Source: Croceicoccus mobilis
GTDB taxonomy: Bacteria > Pseudomonadota > Alphaproteobacteria > Sphingomonadales > Sphingomonadaceae
Assembly: GCF_001661965.1 (NCBI RefSeq)
Contig: NZ_LYWZ01000020.1
Location: 266,287-330,286, forward strand
Length of the DNA: 64,000 nucleotides
Direction of reading: 5' to 3'
Positions 1 through 9,462 of this stretch are shown here, one piece after another. A model generated the notes under the pieces. The model worked only from the letters and a program-made list of their open reading frames with translations, ran no database searches and had not been told where the DNA came from. A program made the position numbers and the translations under genes. The stretch's first letter is position 1; every line of letters starts with the position of its first letter.

Positions 1-1
1 G

Positions 2-295
2 AAGATGACGCAGCTGGCCGATGCGTTCGTCTGCCTGCCGGGCGGCATCGGCACGCTGGACGAATTGATGGAGGCGTGGACCTGGAATGCGCTGGGCTAT
101 CACGCCAAGCCGTTCTGCCTGCTCGACATCCATGGCTATTGGCAGGGCTTTGCGCAATTCTGCGACACGGTGCAGGCCGAGGGTTTCATGAGCGTTGATC
201 GCCGCCGCCAGTTGCTGGTCGCGCCCGATGTCGAAAGCTCTCTCGACATGCTGGCAGAGGCAGTTTCGGGCGCGGTGAACCAGCCGGTCTGGTAA
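2..295 (+). CDS. LOG family protein (TIGR00730-type), 5'-truncated by window edge
   Basis: Only the last 97 residues are present; the frame is open to the left edge, so the true start lies outside the window. The fragment carries the motif PGGIGTLDE, the PGGxGTxxE signature of the lysine-decarboxylase-like/LOG Rossmann family, whose characterised members release free cytokinin or nucleobase from nucleoside 5'-monophosphates. The following stretch (EAWTWNALGYH) also fits the family. The stop lies 3 bp before the stop of the convergent lipoprotein gene. The physiological substrate in bacteria of this type is not known; the family call is secure, the reaction is inferred. Confidence 0.85.
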   Translation, partial: KMTQLADAFVCLPGGIGTLDELMEAWTWNALGYHAKPFCLLDIHGYWQGFAQFCDTVQAEGFMSVDRRRQLLVAPDVESSLDMLAEAVSGAVNQPVW

Positions 296-298
296 GCT

Positions 299-748
299 CT
301 ATTCGGATTGCGCATCAGGCAGGCGGCGGATGATCCAGCGATTGCCTGCATCCTCGACGTTCACCGATTGCCAAGTGCCGTCGGGCGCGATGCTTTCTTC
401 ATCGCAGCTCTTGTTGCCGTTCGATTCGGTACAGAACAACCCGCGTGACGGGGCGGTCCATGTGCCTGTTTCGGTGACCTGACCGTCCAGGCTGCTGCTA
501 TAGGTCCCGTCCTTGCGCACCTCCTGCACGATCACGACATCGCGGGTCGGAGAGCTGATCTCGAACCGGCCGGCCTGCGGCCCGCCATCTGCAGCGGGAA
601 ATTCAGGTGCCTCCCGCTCCGCCGCGGACTCCTCGGCAGGCTTCTCGTCCACCGAGCAGGCGGTGAGGGCCAGCGCGAGAAGCGCCGCGGCAGTGGATAT
701 GCGCAGGGTCGTCAGGTCATGTCGCTGGGGCAGCTTCGGCTTCTTCAT
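299..748 (-). CDS. Predicted lipoprotein, paralogue of the upstream lipoprotein
   Basis: 149 residues from the chosen ATG at 748, which overlaps the end of the upstream gene by 32 bp; a longer frame to 853 lacks a signal peptide at its start. The N-terminus has basic residues, a hydrophobic stretch and a lipobox ending at Cys31 (LTAC), so an outer-envelope lipoprotein is predicted. The mature part shares with its neighbour the pattern DGGP..G.FE..S followed by V.I.Q..R.DGT and GTWT, showing that the two arose by duplication. The pattern suggests a small beta-rich domain. No known family is recognised. Transcribed leftward after the 145-residue paralogue and probably co-expressed with it. Confidence 0.7.
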   Translation of the reverse strand: MKKPKLPQRHDLTTLRISTAAALLALALTACSVDEKPAEESAAEREAPEFPAADGGPQAGRFEISSPTRDVVIVQEVRKDGTYSSSLDGQVTETGTWTAPSRGLFCTESNGNKSCDEESIAPDGTWQSVNVEDAGNRWIIRRLPDAQSE

Positions 749-1154
749 CCGCCATGCGTACCACGGTCCAGCTATCGGTTTCATCCGCGATATTGGTGGC
801 TGTCCACACGCCATCGGTAACCGTGTCGGCATAGCATGTTGTTTCGGTTTCACCCGCCATGGTCAGGCAGAAATTGCCATCACCATCGGTTGTCCATGTC
901 CCTTCGGTCGGTTCGGTACCTTCGATCGTGTTCGTGACGGTGCCGTCTTCGCGAATGTCCTGCATGATGACAGTCGCGCCGTCGGCGGAAGTGACCTCGA
1001 ACATTCCATATGCAGGCCCGCCGTCGGGTGCCGTGGCGACGGTTTCCGCTTCGGCGACCTCGGTCTCCATGGGTTCCGGGGCAGGCTCCTCGTTCTGTGA
1101 GCAGCCGGTCAGGGTGAACGCGGCAATGGCGGTGATGCAGACGATCTTCTTCAT
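717..1154 (-). CDS. Predicted lipoprotein (first of a tandem pair)
   Basis: 145 residues starting at an ATG preceded by a good Shine-Dalgarno (GGGAGA, 7 bases upstream). The signal peptide is short and ends in the lipobox LTGC with Cys18 as the lipidation site. An acidic linker (about residues 20-45) precedes a domain with DGGPAYGMFEVTS, an IREDGT motif and GTWT, shared with the downstream paralogue. Four more cysteine or near-cysteine positions (CLTM, TCY) may form a disulphide; the paralogue keeps an equivalent pair (CTES, SCD). Function unknown; the envelope location is inferred from the lipobox. Possible promoter in the 138 bp between this gene and purQ, but purQ is transcribed toward it. 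Confidence 0.75.
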   Translation of the reverse strand: MKKIVCITAIAAFTLTGCSQNEEPAPEPMETEVAEAETVATAPDGGPAYGMFEVTSADGATVIMQDIREDGTVTNTIEGTEPTEGTWTTDGDGNFCLTMAGETETTCYADTVTDGVWTATNIADETDSWTVVRMADEEAEAAPAT

Positions 1155-1292
1155 GGCAGTCTCTCCCTTTTTTCTGGGGGGAGACTAGGCCTCGACCGGC
1201 TCTCGGCAAGCGAAACCGGGGGCACGGGGGCAAGCCCCGCGAATATCTCGACTAATTGCCCGATATAACGACCGCCAATGCGGCGCGGTCGA

Positions 1293-1970
1293 TCAGGCTA
1301 CCGAAAGCGACTCGAACACGCCTTCAAACAAGGCGCGGCCATCGGCGCTGCCCTGCGCATCTTCGATAGCGCGTTCGGGGTGCGGCATCATGCCCAGCAC
1401 GTTGCCTTTCGCGTTCAGGACACCCGCGATCTGCCGCGCAGAGCCATTCACGTTCTCACCATAGCGGAACGCGACGCGGCCTTCGCCTTCCAGCTCGTCC
1501 AGCGTTTCATCGTCGGCGTAGTAATTGCCGTCGTGATGCGCGACCGGGATCTGGATCGTGCTGCCGGTTTCATAGCGGCTGGTGAACAGGGAAGATCCGT
1601 TCTCGACCACCAGCGGCACGGTGCGGCATACGAAATGGATGCCGGCATTGCGCATCAGCGCGCCGGGGAGCAGCCGCGCTTCGGTCAGCACCTGAAAACC
1701 GTTGCACACGCCCAGCACGGGCACGCCGCGATCCGCTGCCGCGATGACGGAACGCATGATCGGGCTGTTCGCCGCCATCGCGCCCGAACGCAGGTAGTCG
1801 CCATAGGAGAACCCGCCCGGCACCGCGATGAAATCGATATTGCCGGGAAGATCCGCATCGCCGTGCCACAGGCGCAGCGGTTCGCGGCCCGAGATGTCAC
1901 GGATGGCCACGGCCATGTCGCGGTCGCAGTTCGAACCGGGGAAGGTGATGACGCCAGCGGTGAATGCCAT
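1293..1970 (-). CDS. purQ: Phosphoribosylformylglycinamidine synthase, glutaminase subunit PurQ
   Basis: 225 residues. Class I glutamine amidotransferase subunit of the three-part FGAM synthase (PurS-PurQ-PurL), which supplies ammonia for step four of purine synthesis in the cytoplasm. The nucleophile is Cys89 in GVCNGFQ, and the His197-Glu199 pair in MMPHPERA completes the triad. GSNCDRD near the N-terminus and [11 protein letters not shown] are typical of PurQ. The gene follows purS by 25 bp on the same strand; purL is not in the window. Length is normal for the small PurQ form, so the organism uses the split enzyme and not the single large PurL. Confidence 0.96.
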   Translation of the reverse strand: MAFTAGVITFPGSNCDRDMAVAIRDISGREPLRLWHGDADLPGNIDFIAVPGGFSYGDYLRSGAMAANSPIMRSVIAAADRGVPVLGVCNGFQVLTEARLLPGALMRNAGIHFVCRTVPLVVENGSSLFTSRYETGSTIQIPVAHHDGNYYADDETLDELEGEGRVAFRYGENVNGSARQIAGVLNAKGNVLGMMPHPERAIEDAQGSADGRALFEGVFESLSVA

Positions 1971-1995
1971 GATCGCGTGCTCCCTTAAGGAAAGC

Positions 1996-2226
1996 TCAGA
2001 GCTTCTCGATGCGGTAGTTTTCGATCACCGTATTGGCGAGCAGGCGGCGGCACATGTCCTCCAGCGCCTCGTCACTGGTGTCGTCGGCGACTTCCAGCGC
2101 GATTTCGCGGCCAACGCGGACATCGGAAACGCCGCCAAAGCCAAGACCTTCCAGCGAGTGATGGATCGCACGGCCCTGCGGATCGAGAACGCCGGGCTTC
2201 AGCGAGACATGGACCAGCACCTTCAT
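1996..2226 (-). CDS. purS: Phosphoribosylformylglycinamidine synthase subunit PurS
   Basis: 76 residues from the ATG at 2226, chosen over an upstream in-frame start (2265) because a strong Shine-Dalgarno (AGGAAGG) precedes it and the protein then begins [18 protein letters not shown], the normal PurS N-terminus. PurS is the small dimeric bridging subunit that docks PurQ onto PurL and helps ammonia transfer. The GREIALEV and C-terminal [10 protein letters not shown] segments match the family. It lies directly upstream of purQ and downstream of the M16 peptidase gene, with a 69 bp gap to the latter. Confidence 0.95.
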   Translation of the reverse strand: MKVLVHVSLKPGVLDPQGRAIHHSLEGLGFGGVSDVRVGREIALEVADDTSDEALEDMCRRLLANTVIENYRIEKL

Positions 2227-2295
2227 CGCACGAACCTTCCTGTTAGCTGCGCTGGCGAGTGACAAAAGGGCCAGCGGGAATCCGTGCGCCAGCCC

Positions 2296-5271
2296 CTATG
2301 GCGAAGCGGTCGCTGGCGCAAGCGGTGGATCGATGGAAATCGGGGAAGGCACGCCTTCGGGCAGTACGAAAAAGGTCAAAGCCCCTCCTTCGGGCAGCCA
2401 GCGGCGGGCATCGGCCTGCAATGCCTCCACCGTCACGGCCTCTGCGCGCTCGCGGATCGCGGCGGTGCGGGCAAGGCGGTCCGCTTCGCTTTGCGCGCGA
2501 TCGGCCAGTGCCAGCCAGCCCTGGTTCGATTTCAGCATATTGTCGAAACTGGCCATATAAGGCTCCCGCGCTCGGTCGAGCAGATCCTGTGAAATCGGCC
2601 CATCACGCAGTTTCGCGATGGTCGCGGTCAGGGCCTGATCCGCCGCCGCAATCGCGTCGGCATCAACCTGCGCGCGAATGGTGAAGCTGCCATATCCCGG
2701 ATAGATCGAGCTCATCGCATTGGAGGCGGATGGCGAATAAGCCTGCCCCAGTCGCTCGCGCAGCTCGTCGGTCAAGGCAATGCGCACCATGCGCTCGAGG
2801 ATCTCCATCCGCGTGTTGAGCATGGCGTCGCTGTCATCGCGCGTCGGCCAGATCTTCTGCACCAGCGCCTGCGTCGCTTCGCCTTGATGACGCAGTACCA
2901 CGGTTCCGCGCCGCTCGGTGAAGCTGCGCGCCAGCGCGGCGGCATCGGGGGTGAAGCTGGCCTCTCGCCTGGGCAGCGCGCCCAGCGTTTTCGCGACCAG
3001 ATCGATGGCACGGTCCTCGTCGATGTCGCCGACGATGGCGATTTCGATCGGGGCATTGTCGAACACGGGCTGCATGATCTGGCGCAGCTGCGCGAAGTCG
3101 AGCGCGCGATAGGCGTCGATCGGTTGCTGGCTGAAGCGTGGATCATCATCGCTCATGATCGCGCCCGCCTCGCTCGCAAAGGTGGAGGAGGGCGTTGCTT
3201 TCAGCCGTGCGAAATAATCGGGAAGCATGCCGCGAAACCGCGCCACAGGCTCTGCGCGCCAGCCCGGATCGGTGATCAGCGCAGCCATCAGCTGAAGCTG
3301 CATGGCAAGGTCGTCGGGCCGGGTCGAACCCGTGGAGGTGAAGGCGTCGGTACCGGCACTGAAGTTAAAGGAGACGCGCTTGCCCGCAAGAATCGTTTCG
3401 AGCTGGTCGGCATCATGCGCGCCCAGCCCGCCAGCCGGAATGCGCGACGCCAGTTCCACCGCGAGCGGATCTTCGCGGCTTTCCAGCAGCCTGCCGCCGC
3501 TCAGAGTCATCCGCACGAAAATGACATCCTTGTTGATGTCGGTATGCTTGAGGTTGAGCCTGACATTATTGGCAAAGCGGATCGTGCGAATGCCGAAAAT
3601 GGGCTCTATCTCGTCCGCCACCACATCACCGGGCATCCCGAAATCAGTATAGGCGAAGTCCTGCGCCTCTTCCCGTGCCTGTTCCGGTAGCGGGGCGGCC
3701 AGCGCCTCTTCCCATGCGGCGCGCAGGGCAGGGCCGCCGTCCTCGGGTTCGCTCCGTCCGCGAAAGCGGATCAGCGCATTCTCGTCCAGCGGCACGGCTT
3801 CCTCTTGCAGCGCCTCCATGATGGCATCGGGCGTGATTTCGTCGCGCATCGCGAAGTACCGTTCGGCCGCTTCGGGGCCGGTCGTGGGTACGCGCCCTTC
3901 GGAAATCCAGCGTGAGATGCGGTTGACGAAAAATTCGTTAGACCGCGTCGCCTCACCCGCTGCGGCCTGTTCATAGCGTTCGTCCAGTTCGGCGAGCTGT
4001 TCCGCGATCTCGGCGCGGGTGAAACCCTGCTCCATCGCGCGGCGATATTCGCTGGTGGCAGCGATCAGGCCCCGTTCCCACTGGCCATCGACGCTGTCGA
4101 CCACCAGCCGCGTCACGCGCGCCATGCGGAAGACGTTGCCGGTGCCAAATCCTGCCGACCGGAACGGTGCGTCAGCCTCACGCGCAAGGCTTTTCAGCCG
4201 GCGGTTGATCGCGTCATAGCCGATCTGGCGCAGGACGGCTTCGCGCCGCTCTGCGCTGTCGTCAGCTTCGTTCTGGGCAGGGGCGACGCGAAACACGGTG
4301 AGCCGTTCGGACAGCGCGGGGTGGATGTGGATGTCCTCTGCCGCGCCGCGATCGAATTCGACCGAACCGTAATCGCGTGGGGCAGGGGGCGGGCTGCCAT
4401 CGGACCAATCGGCAAAACGCGCCTTGATCGCCGTTTCCACCGCGTCCGGATCGATATCGCCGACGACGATCAGGGCGGTGTTCTCGGGTCTGTAATGCCC
4501 GGCCCAAAAATCCTTCAGCCCGGCGCCGTCGGCAGCTTCCAGCGTTGCAACCGTGCCGCCGGCCCAGCGCTCGACATAGCGCGCGCCGGGTGTCTCGAAG
4601 CCATAGCGGTCCAGCGCCTCTTCGAGCTGGTAGTTATCCCGGTCGCGGCGTTCGGCCAGCAATACGCCGCGTTCCCGATCGACCGCGCCCTGATCGAATT
4701 GCAGCTCTCCCGCCACTTCGCGCATCAGCATAAGCGCTGTATCGAGCAGTGCCGGGTCGCTCTGCGGCAGGCTCAGCCGATAGCTGGTATTTTCAAAACT
4801 GGTGGAGGCGTTGGTGTCCGCGCCAAAGGCCAGCCCCTCGCGCTCCAGCAGGGGCACCATCTCGCCTTCGGGCACATTGGTCGAACCGTTGAAGGCCATG
4901 TGCTCGACATAATGCGCCCAGCCGCGCTGCCGATCGGTTTCGTCCAGAGAGCCCGCATCGAAGACGAGGCGAACCTCTGCCGTGGAAGCAGGGGTGCCAT
5001 TCTGGCGGATGGCGTAAAACATGCCGTTTGCCAGCCGCCCATGACGGATATCGCTGTCGGGCGTCAGATCGCTCTGCGCGAGTACCGTTTCGGGCAGCGG
5101 AACGCCCGCGCGGTTTGTTTGCGGCGCTTCTGCCTGAACGCTGGGAGCGGGAAGGGCGGAGCAGCCCGCGAGTGCGGCCAGTGCCAGCAGGCCCGGGGCG
5201 AGAGCGGAAAGAGGAAGGCGGAAACGGGCGCGACCCACGCGAAAATCAGCCAAGCATGACCCCCGGGTCAC
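2296..5271 (-). CDS. M16 family zinc metallopeptidase, PqqL/insulinase-like lipoprotein
   Basis: 991 residues. The N-terminus has a signal sequence with lipobox LAGC (Cys37), so the protein should be anchored in the envelope, facing the periplasm. The inverted zinc motif HYVEH (His120, Glu123, His124) in the first M16 domain is intact, and the downstream GLAFGADTNAST segment is typical of the pitrilysin/PqqL group. The length fits a single polypeptide with two tandem M16 halves (four domains), the second half being non-catalytic (roughly residues 560-960). It probably degrades peptides in the periplasm. It is inserted between purC and purS on the same strand. Substrate unknown. Confidence 0.9.
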   Translation of the reverse strand: MTRGSCLADFRVGRARFRLPLSALAPGLLALAALAGCSALPAPSVQAEAPQTNRAGVPLPETVLAQSDLTPDSDIRHGRLANGMFYAIRQNGTPASTAEVRLVFDAGSLDETDRQRGWAHYVEHMAFNGSTNVPEGEMVPLLEREGLAFGADTNASTSFENTSYRLSLPQSDPALLDTALMLMREVAGELQFDQGAVDRERGVLLAERRDRDNYQLEEALDRYGFETPGARYVERWAGGTVATLEAADGAGLKDFWAGHYRPENTALIVVGDIDPDAVETAIKARFADWSDGSPPPAPRDYGSVEFDRGAAEDIHIHPALSERLTVFRVAPAQNEADDSAERREAVLRQIGYDAINRRLKSLAREADAPFRSAGFGTGNVFRMARVTRLVVDSVDGQWERGLIAATSEYRRAMEQGFTRAEIAEQLAELDERYEQAAAGEATRSNEFFVNRISRWISEGRVPTTGPEAAERYFAMRDEITPDAIMEALQEEAVPLDENALIRFRGRSEPEDGGPALRAAWEEALAAPLPEQAREEAQDFAYTDFGMPGDVVADEIEPIFGIRTIRFANNVRLNLKHTDINKDVIFVRMTLSGGRLLESREDPLAVELASRIPAGGLGAHDADQLETILAGKRVSFNFSAGTDAFTSTGSTRPDDLAMQLQLMAALITDPGWRAEPVARFRGMLPDYFARLKATPSSTFASEAGAIMSDDDPRFSQQPIDAYRALDFAQLRQIMQPVFDNAPIEIAIVGDIDEDRAIDLVAKTLGALPRREASFTPDAAALARSFTERRGTVVLRHQGEATQALVQKIWPTRDDSDAMLNTRMEILERMVRIALTDELRERLGQAYSPSASNAMSSIYPGYGSFTIRAQVDADAIAAADQALTATIAKLRDGPISQDLLDRAREPYMASFDNMLKSNQGWLALADRAQSEADRLARTAAIRERAEAVTVEALQADARRWLPEGGALTFFVLPEGVPSPISIDPPLAPATASP

Positions 5272-5339
5272 ACCGCTTTTGCGTTTGCCTGTTTCCGATT
5301 GTCTTTCCTCTCACCGTTCTTCTTTTTGCAGGCTGCGGC

Positions 5340-6122
5340 CTATTTCTTGCCCCTCAGCTTGCGGTGATGGCTGAGGTCGAAAACCTCGCTCGGCCCGTCA
5401 TCCTGCAACACGCCAAGGCGGCGGGCAACCTCGGTGTAGGCGTCTTCCTCACCGCCAAGGTCGCGGCGGAAGCGGTCCTTGTCCAGCTTTTCGCCGGTTG
5501 CCATGTCCCACAGGCGGCAGCCGTCGGGGCTGATTTCATCGGCCAGGATCACGCGGCTGTAATCGCCGTCCCACAGGCGGCCGAACTCCAGCTTGAAATC
5601 GACAAGGCGGATGCCGACCGCTGCGAACATGCCGCACAGGAAATCGTTGATGCGGATCGCCATCGACGACATGTCCTGCATCTCCTCGTTCGAGGCCCAG
5701 CCGAAGCATGCGATATGCTCTTCCGCGATGAGCGGATCGCCCAGCGCATCGTCCTTGTAGTAATATTCAAGGAGCGTGTGCGGCAGCGGTTCGCCTTCCT
5801 CGATGCCGAGGCGTTTGGAGATCGAACCGGCCGCGACATTGCGCACGACAACTTCCAGCGGGATGATGTCGACCTGGCGAACGAGCTGTTCGCGCATGTT
5901 CAGGCGGCGGATGAAATGCGTCGGGATGCCGATATGCGACAGGCGGGTGAACACGAACTCGCTGATGCGGTTGTTGATCACGCCCTTGCCGTTGATCGTG
6001 CCCTTTTTCTGAGCGTTGAAGGCGGTGGCATCATCCTTGAAATACTGGATCAGCGTGCCCGGTTCCGGGCCTTCGTAAAGGATCTTGGCCTTGCCTTCGT
6101 AGATCTGGCGGCGACGGTTCAT
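5340..6122 (-). CDS. purC: Phosphoribosylaminoimidazole-succinocarboxamide synthase (SAICAR synthetase)
   Basis: 260 residues, the usual size. The enzyme joins aspartate to CAIR with ATP hydrolysis in purine synthesis. The start [15 protein letters not shown] is the family's ATP-binding N-terminus, and [13 protein letters not shown] with KLEFGR and [14 protein letters not shown] are standard PurC motifs. It precedes the M16 peptidase gene by 68 bp and shares the strand with purS and purQ, so it may belong to the same transcription unit. No purine riboswitch or PUR box is visible upstream. Confidence 0.97.
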   Translation of the reverse strand: MNRRRQIYEGKAKILYEGPEPGTLIQYFKDDATAFNAQKKGTINGKGVINNRISEFVFTRLSHIGIPTHFIRRLNMREQLVRQVDIIPLEVVVRNVAAGSISKRLGIEEGEPLPHTLLEYYYKDDALGDPLIAEEHIACFGWASNEEMQDMSSMAIRINDFLCGMFAAVGIRLVDFKLEFGRLWDGDYSRVILADEISPDGCRLWDMATGEKLDKDRFRRDLGGEEDAYTEVARRLGVLQDDGPSEVFDLSHHRKLRGKK

Positions 6123-6325
6123 GTGAAGAGCTTTCCAACGCTTTGCCGCCGGTCATTGGCATCGCTGCGCGAAGGGGCGGGCGACATGGCCGTGGGCATG
6201 AAATACCGAGCCCCGGCCTGACCGGCCCACGATGATTCGGGCAGGGCGGGCCGGGGCGTTTCCGCCCCGCCTATAAGCCAGCTTATGCGCAAAAGCAAAA
6301 GCTCTGCGCGGGTGCCGCCAAGTAC

Positions 6326-8935
6326 CTAGAACCGCTTGCGGAAATCGATCTCCAGCAGGCGTCCGGCAGGGTCGGCGAAGGCGGGGAGGTAGTTTGTCGG
6401 CACCTCTCCACTCTCATCGGTGACGCGCTGCTGTGCATCGAAGATATTATCGATGGAGAAGGAGAGCCGCGCCCCCTTGAAGAAGGGCACCTTGTCGGCC
6501 AGCCCGCCCGCGCGTTCGAGATCGGCGAAGAAGCGCACGTCGAAGGTCGCGATCGGATCGAAGTCGAGCGAGGAGCCGGTGCCGCTCGTATCCTCGATGC
6601 TCGCGCCGCCAAGGTAATCGCCGGAAAGCCGCATGCCGAACCCGTTGTAGAAGGCGCGGGCCTGAAGCTCGACCTCATGCCGGGCGACGGGTGTGGAGGT
6701 GATCGATTCGCCGTCCAGCAGGTCGAGCACCTGCGTGCCTTCGGCGATCTGCACGCTCTGTTCGAAACGCACGGTGTGATAGATGCCGAAACCCCAGCGC
6801 CCGCCACTGCGGTTGCGGCGGCTTCCGGGCATGCCGGGCGCTCCGCCGCCCTGCCGGCCCTGCTGGCCTTCGCCGCGCTGGCCCGATTGCTCTTCGCTCT
6901 CCTTGCCCTTGATCCGGCCCGACAGGTCGATGCCATAGCGCAGGCGCCGCCCGTCCTGCCTTGCATAGGTGACAGGACGCTGGTCGATGCTGACCAGATT
7001 GCCGCTGGAATCGCGTGTCACCCGGTCCGGGAAAGCAGCTTCGATCGCGGGGGTGAGGGCGGGGAAGCCGCTCGACACGTCGGTCGAGTGTTCGTCGTAA
7101 TATTCGGCGATGAAGCGTGAGCGGTCCAGAAACGGCAGATCGTAGTTGAAGGCGAATTTCCAGTCGTTCTGCTTTTCCTCGACCAGATTCGGATTGCCGC
7201 CGGTGATGAGGTCGACAAGCACGCTTTGCCCCGTGGTAATGTCATAAATCGTCGCGCCGCTGGTGATCAGCGAGGGCGCGCCCAGCTGGCTGAGCGTCGG
7301 GGCCTTTTCGGCGTAGATCCGGCTTGCCTGGAAATTGATGCGCTCAAGCGGCGACCAGTTCAGGCCTGCGCTCCAGTTATAAAGCGCGCCGAAATCGGAG
7401 AGATGGTTGACGCCGCCCGACAGGTCGATGGTGATATCGCCCACCGCGTCGAGGATGCCTTCTCGCCTGCTGGTGACGGGAATGCCGACGGTCAGGCCCG
7501 CATTGGCATCGCCGCGGGTCAGATCGGTTTCGCTGCCCAGGGTCTGGGTCTGGCGCGACACGATATTGCTCCAGTCGAACCCGGCTTTCACCGTCAGCGC
7601 AAGTTCGCCGCCCGGCAGCAGCACCGGCCGCCCCGTAAGCGTGGCAAGCGAGCTGGCGTCTTCGGAATTGGAATAGCTGCGGTTGGTGGAACGCGAGCCG
7701 AGATAGGCAGCCAGATCATCGACAGGCGCGGTGATCGCGATATCGCCTGCCAGCGCTGCGGCCTCCAGCGAATCGGTGTCGAGCCCGATACCCGATGCGG
7801 TCACTGTGTCGTCATGCGTCCAGCGGCCGGTCACGGTAAGGTCCCAGTCGCCTAGCGGCTTGTTGAAGGTCGTGCCCAGTTCGAACCCGGAACTGCGGCT
7901 CTGGCGTACACGATTGCCAAGGCCAAGTGCGCTGGAAAGCAGCACGCGCTGCGCTGTCGCTCCGCCTGCATCCTCCAGCGTCACCGTGTCGGGGCCCTGC
8001 AGCGACAGCGAATCGCTGCGTGTGACGGTGCCGTTGACCGTCACCGATCCGCCAAGCCCGCCTTCGCCAATGCCGCGCGTCCACACGGTGTTCAGCGTAA
8101 GGTCGCGCGTATCGGGCGACAATGAGCGATAGGCCGAAGGATCGGCATCGCCTGCCATCGGCGTAAAGCCATAGGACGACACGCCGCGTTCGCTTTCACG
8201 CAGGAGCGACGAATTTTCCGCCTCGATCGCGATGTTCAGCCGGTTGGGGCCGTTGATCGTCAGCATGGATGCCTCGATCTCGCTCGTGTGATAGCCGCCC
8301 TTGTCGGGCCAGCCATATTCGGCGGAGATTTCCTGCGAGGAATAGTTTTCCTTGAGGATGAAATTGATCACGCGCTGATTGGGCGAAAAGCCGAAGCGGA
8401 TGGCAGTTTCCTCGGGCAGGATCTCGACCCGGGCCAGCGCCTCGGGCGGATAGTTGCGCATCTCGCGAAAGCCCGAAATGCGCTGCCCGTTGACGAGGAT
8501 CGCGGGCGGGCCGCCAGATCCGCGACCGCTGGCGGAATTCGATTGCGGTGCCAGTTCCTCAAGCAGTTCGGCCAGCGACGATGCGCCCACGCTCTCGATC
8601 TCGGCCTCGTCCAGCACGGCGATCGGGGCCTGCGGGACATCGACCTGTCCGCGCAGGCGCGGCGCGGTGACGATGATCTCGTTGATCATGCCATCGTCAT
8701 CCTCGCGCGGTTCGATATCCTGAACGCTAGTGCCCTGCTGGACCGCCTCGTTCGCGGCGGCCGCGACTGGCATTGCACAAATGCACGCTGCTAGCGCAAT
8801 GGCGCAGACTTTCGGCTCGACGCTGCTGATCGCGCGCGCCGGTACGCCTTGCGGCAATGGGAATTCGGGGTCGCGCGGGGCGCGGCCATTGGAAGCGGTA
8901 AGGGGCAAGGCGGTCAGTCTACTCTTTTTGCGCAT
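6326..8935 (-). CDS. TonB-dependent outer membrane receptor
   Basis: 869 residues from ATG 8935 (a longer frame to 8989 exists). A long N-terminal region precedes a hydrophobic signal (ALAACICAMPVAAAA) at about residues 50-65. After it comes EIIVTAPR, a TonB-box-like sequence, and a plug domain with ILVNGQRISGF and VEILPEETAIRFGF. The remainder is beta-barrel-like and ends with a terminal Phe (DFRKRF), as expected for outer membrane assembly by BAM. An odd GQ/G-rich loop with repeated GxxG (about residues 690-715) lies in a predicted extracellular loop. Ligand unknown; no metal or riboswitch control is visible upstream. Alone on its strand, 203 bp upstream of purC. Confidence 0.9.
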   Translation of the reverse strand: MRKKSRLTALPLTASNGRAPRDPEFPLPQGVPARAISSVEPKVCAIALAACICAMPVAAAANEAVQQGTSVQDIEPREDDDGMINEIIVTAPRLRGQVDVPQAPIAVLDEAEIESVGASSLAELLEELAPQSNSASGRGSGGPPAILVNGQRISGFREMRNYPPEALARVEILPEETAIRFGFSPNQRVINFILKENYSSQEISAEYGWPDKGGYHTSEIEASMLTINGPNRLNIAIEAENSSLLRESERGVSSYGFTPMAGDADPSAYRSLSPDTRDLTLNTVWTRGIGEGGLGGSVTVNGTVTRSDSLSLQGPDTVTLEDAGGATAQRVLLSSALGLGNRVRQSRSSGFELGTTFNKPLGDWDLTVTGRWTHDDTVTASGIGLDTDSLEAAALAGDIAITAPVDDLAAYLGSRSTNRSYSNSEDASSLATLTGRPVLLPGGELALTVKAGFDWSNIVSRQTQTLGSETDLTRGDANAGLTVGIPVTSRREGILDAVGDITIDLSGGVNHLSDFGALYNWSAGLNWSPLERINFQASRIYAEKAPTLSQLGAPSLITSGATIYDITTGQSVLVDLITGGNPNLVEEKQNDWKFAFNYDLPFLDRSRFIAEYYDEHSTDVSSGFPALTPAIEAAFPDRVTRDSSGNLVSIDQRPVTYARQDGRRLRYGIDLSGRIKGKESEEQSGQRGEGQQGRQGGGAPGMPGSRRNRSGGRWGFGIYHTVRFEQSVQIAEGTQVLDLLDGESITSTPVARHEVELQARAFYNGFGMRLSGDYLGGASIEDTSGTGSSLDFDPIATFDVRFFADLERAGGLADKVPFFKGARLSFSIDNIFDAQQRVTDESGEVPTNYLPAFADPAGRLLEIDFRKRF

Positions 8936-9205
8936 TGCGTCCCACGATAGGATGTGGGCACCGGAAAGGCATGTAATATTCTGTCGCAATGCAGCATGAA
9001 CGAAATTGATCCGCGCCAGTCATCAAATTTGACGGCGATCAGCGCGGTTCACGCCGCTAAATGGCAGTCGGTCAGTCGCGCCACCGTCTGGGCGCCAGAC
9101 GTTGAAAAGCAACTCCGCTCTTTCCATATTGGCCGTGCGGCGCTATGGGCGCGCAGGTTTTTCCCTAACACTTTAGCGAAAGGATGGGTGCACGGCGCCC
9201 AAGGC

Positions 9206-9451
9206 ATGGCGAAAGAAGAACTCCTCGAAATGCGCGGCACTGTTGTGGAGCTGCTTCCCAACGCGATGTTCCGCGTCCGCCTGGAAAACGATCACGAGAT
9301 CCTGGGTCACACCGCAGGCAAGATGCGTAAGAACCGCATCCGCGTGCTGGTGGGCGACGAGGTGCTGGTGGAACTGACGCCTTACGACCTGACCAAGGGT
9401 CGGATCACCTATCGCTTCATGCCCGGCCGCGGCGGCCCCGGGCCGAGCTAA
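9206..9451 (+). CDS. infA: Translation initiation factor IF-1
   Basis: 81 residues. The start ATG 9206 gives [13 protein letters not shown], the family N-terminus; a longer open frame upstream has no IF-1 homology. A single S1/OB-fold domain runs through [22 protein letters not shown] and [10 protein letters not shown]. The protein binds the A site of the 30S subunit during initiation. A short Gly/Pro-rich tail (PGRGGPGPS) extends it about nine residues beyond the usual 72. The gene faces away from the TonB receptor, and the 270 bp between them must hold both promoters. Followed 11 bp later by maf. Confidence 0.96.
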
Positions 9452-9462
9452 TCCGCGCCGGC

